DNA of 64,000 nt, from NCBI GenBank assembly GCA_964501275.1, contig CAZCSP010000001.1, positions 62,001-126,000 on the forward strand, written 5' to 3'. Below are positions 15,439-22,779 of the stretch, piece by piece (position 1 is the first letter of the stretch; each line of letters starts with the position of its first letter). The DNA is from 55-13 sp964501275 (lineage in GTDB: Bacteria > Armatimonadota > Fimbriimonadia > Fimbriimonadales > Fimbriimonadaceae). A program made the position numbers and the translations under genes. The notes below the pieces were generated by a model. The model saw only the letters and a program-made list of their open reading frames with translations. It searched no databases and had not been told where the DNA came from.

Positions 15439-18400
15439 ATGGGCCGCTTACGCGTGTTTGCTATCTTTGCGCTCCTTTTGAGCGCGGTTGTTTCTCAGGC
15501 TTCTGTCGACTACCGATTGGTGATCGCCTCCGACGATCCGGGTGTGCGGAAGGCCGCCACCATGGTGGTGTTTGAAGGGACTGGGAAGCTGACCAAGGAG
15601 GACCGGATCACCTCGATCACCTTCTCCGCCGCCGCAGATTTGAAACCGAACTGCGTGGTTTCGTTGGACCCGGCAAGCGGTAAATCGCCGCTTTCCCTCG
15701 GTCCCGATGTCGAGGTCTTCGGGGGGAACCTGATGATCGCGGGCACGAAGCCGACGAAGAAAGTCATCCCAGCCTATTTGGCGGTGGATGTGCCGGTAAC
15801 GATCGGCGATAAGGAAGGGAAACTCGGATCGGTGATGCAGCCCATCATCAAGCAGGTCAACAACATCCCCTGGCTGTATATCGTGATCGGCGTCGGCATC
15901 TTCCTGGGCATCACCGCCCTCATGAACCGCCGCTCGCTCCAGTTCACGACCTCTATGTCCAAGGAGGCCAAGAACCTGTATCTGGAGACGGTCGGGCGGA
16001 TTACGGAGCGTCTAGAGAAGATCGAAACGACGCAGGAGAGGCTGGTCAAGAACCCGCCGGTGGTGCGCACGTTCAAGGCCCAGATCGAGGACTTTGAGGG
16101 CCGGCTTGGGCGGATCGAGAAGCTGGCGAAAGAGGCCAAAGACGAGATCGGTAAAGCCTCTGCCGAACTGAGCCAGACCGACAAGCGGCATACGGACCTG
16201 GTCGGGCGAATCGACGCGACCAAGGCCGAGACGGGCAAGACGCAGTCCACGCTCAAGCAGGAGGCCGATGGCCTTCGCGCCGAATTGAAGCTGTTACTCA
16301 AGGGCCAAGACGAAGCCACCGCCAAGTTGGGCGCCCTCGACGACCTGAAGGCCTCCGATAAGCAGATTTCTGAACAAGGTAAGCATCTGGAGTCCATGCT
16401 GTCGGCCCAAGAAGCCGCGATCCTCAAGGCCCAGGCCGAACACCTCCAGCAGCTGCAACAGCTTCAAGGCGAACTCGCCACGATGCGCGCAAACCAGGAA
16501 GCGCTCTCTGCTCTGCCAAAGGAGCTGGAACTGGTGTCGGCCAACATCGCCAATATGCCCACCGAGTTCGAATCGGTGCGGTCCGCGATGCCTCGTCTGG
16601 ATGGCATCGAAGCTCGGCTGGACGGCATCTCTGAGTTCGGCTCCAAGCTGGATCATATCTCAGGATTTGGGGAGAGGTTCGACGGGATTTCGGACCAGCT
16701 CAACGCCTTGCCAGAGATTCAGAACAGCCTGAACGCCCTGCCCACCGAGTTTCCCAAGAACGACGAAGAGCTGAATCGGATTCATGAGTCGCTGTTGCTA
16801 GAGATCGAGTCGCTGAGCGGCAAGATCGACGACTCCAGCGCCCACCTGAGCGACCTCTTCTCCGCCCACTCTTTCGCACCGCCGACTCCCGAAGTTGAAG
16901 CCGAGATCGAAGCCCAAATGGAGGAAGAGCCCAAGGCGGTAAAAAAGTCGAAGAGGGGCAAACAGATTCAGCCGGAGATCGAAGCGATCTCGGAAGAGCT
17001 GCATGAGGAGGTTCAAGACCACCTAGAGATCCCTGAGCCGGAAGCGCAGGTCGAAGAGCCCCTGGTTGAATTCGAGGCGGCCATCGAAGAAGCGATTCCG
17101 GAGCCCGAGTTGCAGCTTGAAGAACCCCCCGCAGAACCCGAGGCGATGATCGAAGATGTCCAGCCCGAAGCGGTAAGCGTCGAACCTGAGCCAGAGACAG
17201 AGGCAGAAGTTCACTTTGAGGAGCCAGAAGCACTCGTCGAGGAAGCCCTGCTTGAGGCAGTCGAAGCCGAAGTAGAGATCGAGACTGAAGTCCAAGCGGA
17301 AGAACTGGCGGCGGAATTCCCCGAAGCGGTTGAAATTGAGCCTGAGGCAGAAGCTCCCCTAGAAGAGCCCGAGGCAGAGGCTGAGATTCAACCTGAGGAA
17401 CCATCGTTCGAGGCACCTGAAATTGAGGAACAGCCAGTCGAAGAGGCTCCCGAAGCAACACGGGAAGAGCAGATCGAGGAGACGCCAGAGGCTGACCCAG
17501 AGCTCTTGCCCGAGTTTAAGGCAAAGGAGGTGGAATACCGCTACGCCGATCCGGAAGCGCCCGTCTACCCAGAGTTCCACTTCAACAATGCCATCAAGCA
17601 GATGGTTGAAGAACGGGTCCAAGAGATGCTGATTAAAGACGAAAATCAGCACGCCGGGCAGGAAGCCCCCCTGACCTTCAAACTCGATGAGCTTCCCGAC
17701 CATCTGGAGACTTTCGAGGACTCCGGCGCCGACGCCGTTCTGCAGACTTTGCAGGTCGAAGAGAACGAGCAGTACTACGAAGGCAGCGGCAACGAGGAGG
17801 CCGAAGTCGTGCTGATGACGCTGACCCAGCCCAAATCGGCAGATGAAGATGTAGCTGATTTCGACTCGGAGCCGGAGGAAGAGGCCAACTCGCACGCGGG
17901 ACACTGGGGCGCCATGGGCGGGTCTGGCTCTCGCACCTGGGGCAGCGAGTCCTCTCGCCCCTTGGAACTGGTGCGGTTCGAGGGCGAACTCAAGCCTCTG
18001 ACCCCGATCGAGACGGCTCCCATCGGCGACACCATCGGCGCGATGGTCTACGGAATGGGTCGCGTGGTCTATGCCTGCGGCAAGAACGTCCACGGATTCT
18101 GGCCGGGGCGGGAGGATCGCCATGTGGCGATGGACTTCCCGGTCGGCACCGAAGACTGGCGTTTGGCCCTCAAGGGGCAAAGCCTGTTTGTGGTTGAAGA
18201 CAAGAAAGTCAAGATCGTCTCGATCCAAAGTTGGTACGTCTTGGAACAGTTCAAGGGCGAGTACCGAGATCAGATACTGAGCGGCAGCCGCTGGGCGGGC
18301 CTGCGGAACGACAACGGGCCCGTTGTGGACTTCCGAGATATGCGGGGCCAGATGGCAGCGGAAGGCGTGCGGCTCGACATGGAAATGGAGGGCCTCCACC

Positions 18401-19005
18401 TGGCGGGTTCCGAGCAGCGGATGTTCGCCGGTTCGCGCGATGGCCGGTTCTTCGAAGTCTCTGAATTCGGCACCGAGCTTCTTGGCTCCGGTCCCGAGGG
18501 GGCCGAACTCGTCTACATGGGCGCCTATGGCGAAGGGCTGATCGCGGTGTTGAAAGTAGGCGAAGACTTGCAGCTTCTGCATCTGGATGGTGAAGCACGC
18601 TCAATGTCCCTGGGGATGCAGGGGTTGTCAGGCAAACCGGTGGTCCTGGGAACCAAGCTCTATCTTGCGGATTTGGAGATCTCCAGCTTGGTCACGGTGA
18701 ACCTCAAAAAGATGTCCTGTTCTCGGACGACATGCTTTGAAGGAGTCTCCGCTATCCGCCGGATGATCGGCATCCAACACAAGTCCCAACACGACCTGTT
18801 TGTGATCACGACGGACAGCGGCAAGAAGGGCGGGCGACTGGTGATGATCGACGCGAAGTCGGGCCAGGAGACCACTTTTGGCACGGTTGGACAGGCCAGC
18901 GTGAACCTCATCGCTGCCGACCACCATGTGGCGCTCTCTACCAGCAGCCAGTACCAGAACGTGATCCGGGTTCTGGAACCGTTTGCGGAGAGAGTCGCGG
19001 CCTAG
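15439..19005 (+). CDS. Large mosaic membrane protein: signal peptide, TM, coiled coil, Glu/Pro-rich region, C-terminal repeat domain
   Basis: 1188 aa with four visible blocks. Residues 1-24 form a signal peptide and 25-145 a beta-rich domain resembling an extracellular module. One membrane helix (IPWLYIVIGVGIFLGITALM) lies near 150. Residues about 165-480 are long heptad/coiled coil (repeats of DGIxxxLDxI and LNALP type). Residues about 485-725 are extremely acidic and Pro-rich (PEAEVEEP-type words), a probable disordered spacer. Residues about 830-1188 hold repeats suggestive of a beta-propeller (YGMGRVVYACGKNVHGFWPG; SGSRWAGLRNDNGPVVDFRD). I do not recognise the family. The topology implies an envelope-anchored protein with a large cytoplasmic part, perhaps a scaffold or sensor. 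It starts about 70 nt after the long inverted repeat. Confidence 0.85.
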   Translation: MGRLRVFAIFALLLSAVVSQASVDYRLVIASDDPGVRKAATMVVFEGTGKLTKEDRITSITFSAAADLKPNCVVSLDPASGKSPLSLGPDVEVFGGNLMIAGTKPTKKVIPAYLAVDVPVTIGDKEGKLGSVMQPIIKQVNNIPWLYIVIGVGIFLGITALMNRRSLQFTTSMSKEAKNLYLETVGRITERLEKIETTQERLVKNPPVVRTFKAQIEDFEGRLGRIEKLAKEAKDEIGKASAELSQTDKRHTDLVGRIDATKAETGKTQSTLKQEADGLRAELKLLLKGQDEATAKLGALDDLKASDKQISEQGKHLESMLSAQEAAILKAQAEHLQQLQQLQGELATMRANQEALSALPKELELVSANIANMPTEFESVRSAMPRLDGIEARLDGISEFGSKLDHISGFGERFDGISDQLNALPEIQNSLNALPTEFPKNDEELNRIHESLLLEIESLSGKIDDSSAHLSDLFSAHSFAPPTPEVEAEIEAQMEEEPKAVKKSKRGKQIQPEIEAISEELHEEVQDHLEIPEPEAQVEEPLVEFEAAIEEAIPEPELQLEEPPAEPEAMIEDVQPEAVSVEPEPETEAEVHFEEPEALVEEALLEAVEAEVEIETEVQAEELAAEFPEAVEIEPEAEAPLEEPEAEAEIQPEEPSFEAPEIEEQPVEEAPEATREEQIEETPEADPELLPEFKAKEVEYRYADPEAPVYPEFHFNNAIKQMVEERVQEMLIKDENQHAGQEAPLTFKLDELPDHLETFEDSGADAVLQTLQVEENEQYYEGSGNEEAEVVLMTLTQPKSADEDVADFDSEPEEEANSHAGHWGAMGGSGSRTWGSESSRPLELVRFEGELKPLTPIETAPIGDTIGAMVYGMGRVVYACGKNVHGFWPGREDRHVAMDFPVGTEDWRLALKGQSLFVVEDKKVKIVSIQSWYVLEQFKGEYRDQILSGSRWAGLRNDNGPVVDFRDMRGQMAAEGVRLDMEMEGLHLAGSEQRMFAGSRDGRFFEVSEFGTELLGSGPEGAELVYMGAYGEGLIAVLKVGEDLQLLHLDGEARSMSLGMQGLSGKPVVLGTKLYLADLEISSLVTVNLKKMSCSRTTCFEGVSAIRRMIGIQHKSQHDLFVITTDSGKKGGRLVMIDAKSGQETTFGTVGQASVNLIAADHHVALSTSSQYQNVIRVLEPFAERVAA

Positions 19006-19028
19006 ACTTCCTACGAGCCTTCCCCTGA

Positions 19029-19150
19029 GAGCCCCGGCGTCCCGCCGGGAGGAGGCTTGTATTTGCCCCTGCTCTTGTAATTTTAAATACAAGCCGGCAA
19101 CCATGACCAAGCAGGTCATGGGACGCATGGGCGGTCTGCCCATGCCACGG
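19029..19150. repeat. Family A composite repeat, intergenic copy
   Basis: The order is GAGCCCCGGCGTCCCGCCGG, AGGAGGCTTGTATTT, a spacer, its partial complement AAATACAAGCC, then CATGACCAAGCAGGTCATG, GGACGCAT and GGGCGGTCTGCCCATGCC. The same modules in the same order occur at 51.14-51.27 kb, and the last two palindromes resemble the murE insert. It starts 24 nt after the preceding stop and ends 18 nt before the next gene. Confidence 0.85.
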
Positions 19151-19167
19151 CTGGGTAAGCTCCCTTT

Positions 19168-19560
19168 ATGCCCGCCGGGACTTATGAGGATGAAATCAAC
19201 CCTATCCCCGGCGACGTCTTTTTGGACCGGGTTCTGGGGTGGCTTTGCCTGGTCTGCGGACTGGCGATCTTGGGGGTTGCGGTTTATCGCCTGTTTCATC
19301 TTCCCGTCGGTGAGCCGACTTGGGTGCAGCCTGCGCGGGTGGCACTCATTGGGTTGGGGTTGGTTGGGATTGGAGCGATCATCACGAGCAAACCTCAGGC
19401 CTTTCCTTTTGCGCTGGCGTTGCACGTCGTCCGGCTGGTCGGGGTCCTGGCACTGTTTGCCTACAGCGGGCCGAGGTTTGCGATCACGGAGATCATCTGG
19501 AACCTGACGGTGATCGGGTACTGCTGGTTGAGGATGCGGGGAGTATCGCGGGATCGCTGA
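19168..19560 (+). CDS. Small multi-pass membrane protein of unknown function
   Basis: 130 aa with about four hydrophobic segments (VLGWLCLVCGLAILGVAVYR; VALIGLGLVGIGAIITSK; ALALHVVRLVGVLALFAY; ITEIIWNLTVIGYCW) joined by short loops and a basic C-terminus. I see no transport or catalytic motif. The final codons (SRDR and TGA) are encoded by the left arm of the inverted repeat starting at 19546, so the C-terminus may have been altered by repeat insertion. ATG start; it lies directly after a family A repeat. Confidence 0.65.
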   Translation: MPAGTYEDEINPIPGDVFLDRVLGWLCLVCGLAILGVAVYRLFHLPVGEPTWVQPARVALIGLGLVGIGAIITSKPQAFPFALALHVVRLVGVLALFAYSGPRFAITEIIWNLTVIGYCWLRMRGVSRDR

Positions 19561-19679
19561 ATCGTTTATCGCGGGATCGTTGGATCGTGAACACGTGAAC
19601 ACGTGAACACGTGAGATCGTGATGGTGTGAACTACTTATCTGCTATCCTACGATCCCTCACGATTCAGCGATCCCGCGA
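19546..19679. repeat. Inverted repeat overlapping the 3' end of the membrane-protein gene
   Basis: Perfect 20-bp arms (TCGCGGGATCGCTGAATCGT at 19546-19565 and its complement at 19660-19679). Between them are further GCGGGATCG words and three tandem AACACGTG units (about 19590-19613). The left arm supplies the stop codon of the upstream gene. Confidence 0.87.
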
Positions 19680-19790
19680 TCCCGCGATAGCCGATCCGAC
19701 TATTGGACTATCCCACTGTCGCACTTCCGTCAAAATCTCCATCCCGTCCTGCATTGGGCAAGCAAGGGCGTTTATAACTTAAGGAGAATC

Positions 19791-20979
19791 ATGAAGCTGA
19801 AAACCTTTGGCCCCGTTGATGAGCGGGCCAAGCAGCAGATCGAACGATGTGCCCAAGAGGCAGAATTCGCCGTCCTCTGCGCCGACCACCATCCGGGCTA
19901 CTCGCAACCTATCGGGGGCGCTCGCCTATGCCGAGCACATCTCGCCGAGCGGGGTGGGGTACGACATCGCCTGCGGCAACAAGGCCGTCCTCACCGATGT
20001 GATGGCGGCTGACATCGATGTGAAGCAGGTGATGGACGACATCGAGCGGCTGATCGGTTTCGGCGTGGGGCGTCCCAATCCCGAGCCGGTGGACCATCCC
20101 GTCCTGGAGGCCATCTTCAAAGCGGAGTTTCGGCCCCAGCGCAAAATGATCCAGATGGCGAGCAACCAGCTTGGCACGGTCGGCTCGGGCAACCACTATG
20201 TGGACCTGTTCGAGGACGAGCAGGGGCGGCTGTGGATCGGAGTGCATTTTGGGTCGCGGGGCTTTGGCCACCGAACCGCGTCGGGCTTCCTGGCCTTGGC
20301 GAAGGGCAATAACTTCGACGACAAGGCTCCCGATGGGGAGATGGACGCCGATCCAACCTTGATCCGGATCGACACCACGCTTGGGCAGGACTACATCAAT
20401 GCAATGAACCTGGCGGGCGACTATGCCTATGCGGGCCGCGACGTCGTGGTCACTAAGATCGTGGAGGACATCATCGGGTGTCGGGTTCTGTAGGACATCC
20501 ACAACCATCACAACTTCGCTTGGCTGGAGGAGCATCATGGCCAGAAGGTGTGGGTCATCCGCAAGGGCTGCACCCCGGCCTTTCCCGGTCAGAAGGGGTT
20601 TGTAGGCGCGACCATGGGCGACACTTCGGTGATCTTGGAAGGGGTGGACAAGATAGAGTCCAAGGAAGGGCTTTACTCCACGGTACATGGCGCAGGGCGC
20701 GTGATGTCCCGAACTCAAGCCGCTGGAAAGCAGAAGTGGATCAAAGGCGTTCCCCACCGGGTTTCCAAGGGCCTGGTGGATTGGGAGCGGGTGCAGTTGG
20801 AGATGATGTCGAAGGGCATTGAGCTGAGGGGAGCTGGTCCTGACGAGGCTCCGGAGGTCTACAAGAAGCTGGATGAGGTTTTAGAACACCACGGCGATAC
20901 CATCCGGGTCCTGCATCGGTTGAAACCAATCGGGGTGGCGATGGCGGGGTCGGAAGTGGTTGATCCTTATAAGGATTAG
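19791..20979 (+). pseudogene. rtcB: RtcB-type RNA 3'-phosphate ligase, with one frameshift and one in-frame TAG
   Basis: A good AAGGAG ribosome-binding site precedes MKLKTFGPVDERAKQQIERC. The first frame runs to GYSQPIGGA. At a GGGGG run (19914-19918) the RtcB sequence moves to the +1 frame: LAYAEHISPSGVGYDIACGN, VGSGNHYVDLFED, WIGVHFGSRGFGHRT. This frame reaches CRVL, then TAG (20491-20493), and resumes without shift as DIHNHHNFAWLEEHHG, TPAFPGQKGFVGATMGDTSV and the catalytic HGAGRVMSR. All metal- and GMP-binding motifs are intact apart from the two lesions, so any inactivation is recent. Alternatives are an assembly error at the G-run plus a C-to-T change, or recoding. RtcB joins RNA 3'-phosphate (or 2',3'-cyclic phosphate) ends to 5'-OH ends in repair or tRNA healing. 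Confidence 0.88.
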
Positions 20980-20994
20980 CACCAGTGCGATATA

Positions 20995-21130
20995 TGTAGG
21001 CGGCGGATGCATTGTGCCGCCGCCAAACCTGTAGTGAGCAAGGAATTCTGTACCCCCGGATGGTTCGTGCCCGGGCTATCTAAACCCAAACTCTCGGAAA
21101 GACGGCGGCACAATACATCCGCCGCCTACA
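20995..21130. repeat. 27-bp inverted repeat between rtcB and the NTAQ1-like gene
   Basis: The arms 20995-21021 and 21104-21130 (TGTAGGCGGCGGATG, then ATTGTGCCGCC) are reverse complements with a single mismatch. The interior has a CCCCCGG..CCCGGG palindrome. The left arm starts 16 nt after the rtcB stop, and the right arm ends 7 nt before the GTG of the next gene. Confidence 0.88.
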
Positions 21131-21137
21131 GGGTTTC

Positions 21138-21674
21138 GTGATAATCCATAATCACCCCGTGACCTTCACCCCTGTGGCCAACTTCTGCGAAGAGAATGTT
21201 TGGCGGCACCTTCAGGACCCTTCCGACAACCCTCGCTGGGCGGTATTCGTTTCCACGGAGGATCAGAAGTGCACGATGTGGGCGCAGCGGACACAAAACG
21301 GCATCACGCCCGTCATTTGGGACTACCACGTCGTGATGCTGGAGCAGACTTCCGACGGTTTTCAGGTCTGGGACCCAGACTGTACGGCGGGAACTTCCCT
21401 GTCTTGCCCAGAGTGGACCCAAGCCAATTTCCCTCAGCCCGATGCAACCGTTCGATTCAGGGTGGTTGACTCACGTTCATTTACCCACAGTTTTCGCTCC
21501 GACCGACGGCATAGTAAAGGCTCTGCTCAACCGGATTGGCCGGTTATCTCTCCCGGCGAGCACAATTTAGGAATATTCACGACCGTTTCCCCGGGTGGCC
21601 CGGGAGAGTTGTTGGATCTAGAAGCTTGGGATATCTTCACAAGTCGAACCAAGGACCTGCTATCTATCGCCTGA
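21138..21674 (+). CDS. Probable protein N-terminal glutamine amidase (NTAQ1/WDYHV family)
   Basis: 178 aa. The family landmarks appear in order: ANFCEENVW (catalytic Cys), AVFVSTEDQKCTMWAQR, PVIWDYHVVML (the WDYHV motif with the catalytic His), VWDPDCTAG (in place of DLDT, catalytic Asp) and FRVVDSRSFTHSFRSDRRH (compare SDRSHM). NTAQ1 deamidates N-terminal Gln to Glu in the eukaryotic Arg/N-degron pathway; bacterial members are less discussed. It starts at GTG 21138, but in-frame GTGs at 21159 and 21174 are possible. No ribosome-binding site is obvious. The substrate in this organism is unknown, and no aminoacyl-transferase or ClpS gene is nearby. Confidence 0.75.
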   Translation: MIIHNHPVTFTPVANFCEENVWRHLQDPSDNPRWAVFVSTEDQKCTMWAQRTQNGITPVIWDYHVVMLEQTSDGFQVWDPDCTAGTSLSCPEWTQANFPQPDATVRFRVVDSRSFTHSFRSDRRHSKGSAQPDWPVISPGEHNLGIFTTVSPGGPGELLDLEAWDIFTSRTKDLLSIA

Positions 21675-21810
21675 ATGCGGGGGTATGGTTGGGAGTCAAG
21701 GAGAACCCTATGATCAGCGACTATTGCTATATCTCGGGCGAGTTCTCCCATCTGCACCGGTGATCGGTTGGGTGGGCGGGCAAGCCCATCTCGATAAACT
21801 TGAATCACGC

Positions 21811-21898
21811 GGTGTAGCGGCGGACGTTAGAGAGTCTCGGCAGGCTGTAACCCTGTTGCCTTTGTGCTTAGTCAGTTCGAATCTGACCTACACCACCA
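21811..21898 (+). tRNA. Probable tRNA-Tyr (GTA) with an atypical D-arm
   Basis: An 88-nt class II shape: acceptor GGTGTAG/CTACACC, anticodon stem GCAGG/CCTGT with loop CTGTAAC (anticodon GTA), a variable arm of about 14 nt, T-arm GTCAG TTCGAAT CTGAC, discriminator A and encoded CCA. The D-arm is odd: positions 8-9 are CG rather than TA, the stem has a C-T mismatch, and the loop lacks the usual GG pair. The other arms are perfect. It could be functional with a diverged D-arm or a decaying copy. Confidence 0.65.
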
Positions 21899-22156
21899 AC
21901 CCTTTCATAGGCTTCTGAATTGGCTGAGGCCTTTTCAAGAATCATCCGTCGCCCAACGTTGAACGGAGCCATAACGACAGGGGGTTTGCGGCTCCCGCCC
22001 CAGCACGAACGGGGCTGTTGCGTGGGGTTGTTGCCGTGCGAATCTTTGCGGGCTTTGCGTCTTTGCGAGAACTTTTTGAACTCACGCGAAGACGCAAAGA
22101 GCCGAGAAGGAATGGGCGGCGAACACACAATGCAACAACCCCAAACCATCCGGGAT
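21899..22156. repeat. Repeat cluster downstream of tRNA-Tyr
   Basis: It contains the 20-nt string GGCCTTTTCAAGAATCATCC, also found at about 50.89 kb. Two nested inverted pairs follow: TGTTGCGTGGGGTTGTTGC (22016-22034) with GCAACAACCCC (22132-22142), and CTTTGCGTCTTTGCG (22053-22067) with CGCGAAGACGCAAAG (22085-22099). No gene is supported. Confidence 0.7.
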
Positions 22157-22660
22157 CTACTTTTCGGGTGCGATCTCGCCCATGAGGATCGGTGGCTCCT
22201 CACCAGTCGAACTCCCCGATCCGGTGGGCGGTGGGGTCGGTGGACACGCTATCGCGCCAAGGGCGACGTCCCCCATTACTTCCGGTTTGTCAAAGATGCT
22301 GAGGCCGGTGGCCTGCCTTATCTTCTCGCCCTGAGTGCCGCATCCCAGGGAGGTGAGGACGAGTGAAGCGGCCAGGGCCAGGCGCTTCGCCGCCCGCTGG
22401 CGCAAGGCTTTCAGGCCCTTGGGGCAGTCCTTGGTCATCACCCTACCGTCGGTGCGCTTGTAGTAACGGACACAGACCCGGCCGGTTTGTTTTTGGAGGA
22501 AAGTCTCCGCCTCTTCGCTCGACATTTCGGAGAGGTTGTAGACGTTCAGGCGGCACAGGGAGCAGTGGCGCACCTGATCGTCCCCATCCATCTGGCTCCA
22601 ATCCGCGGGGCAGGGGGCGGCGACGTTCACCTGGTTCAGAAGTCTTAGTTCTTTGGCCAT
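22157..22660 (-). CDS. Cys-rich CPADW/RHCSLC-type conserved protein with a C-terminal membrane segment
   Basis: 167 aa starting MAKELRLLNQVNVAAPCPAD. The conserved core is CPADWSQMDGDDQVRHCSLC, NVYNLSEMSSEEAETFL, TGRVCVRYYKRTDGRVMTKD and CPKGL. The four-Cys pattern, possibly metal binding, recurs as an uncharacterised domain in several environmental phyla. A membrane segment (LALAASLVLTSLGC) and a Pro/Gly-rich tail follow. A longer in-frame start exists (22816), but it would translate the repeat at 22716-22740, so ATG 22660 is preferred. The function is unknown. Confidence 0.75.
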   Translation of the reverse strand: MAKELRLLNQVNVAAPCPADWSQMDGDDQVRHCSLCRLNVYNLSEMSSEEAETFLQKQTGRVCVRYYKRTDGRVMTKDCPKGLKALRQRAAKRLALAASLVLTSLGCGTQGEKIRQATGLSIFDKPEVMGDVALGAIACPPTPPPTGSGSSTGEEPPILMGEIAPEK

Positions 22661-22715
22661 CTTGCACGGTGAGTGCTTCGGCGGCTCCAAGTGGTTCAAG
22701 AGATTTTTGTTTTTA

Positions 22716-22740
22716 ACCACAACGGCACGGAGGCACAACG
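22716..22740. repeat. Dispersed ACCACAACGGCAC motif copy
   Basis: The string ACCACAACGGCACGGAGGCA plus CAACG lies between the Cys-rich gene and the metallopeptidase gene. Near copies are at 13994-14020, 50997-51023 and, inverted, 26401-26427. Confidence 0.7.
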
Positions 22741-22779
22741 TCTCTTGTGGCTTTCCACTTGAGCGCAGAGGGCGACAAA

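Noticed and set aside
20548..20979. Separate 143-aa gene downstream of rtcB
   Set aside because: It is the in-frame continuation of RtcB after the TAG and carries its catalytic C-terminal motifs, so it is part of the broken gene.
19791..21898. Amber suppression of the rtcB TAG by the nearby tRNA
   Set aside because: The tRNA anticodon loop reads GTA (Tyr), not CTA, so it would not decode UAG by standard pairing.
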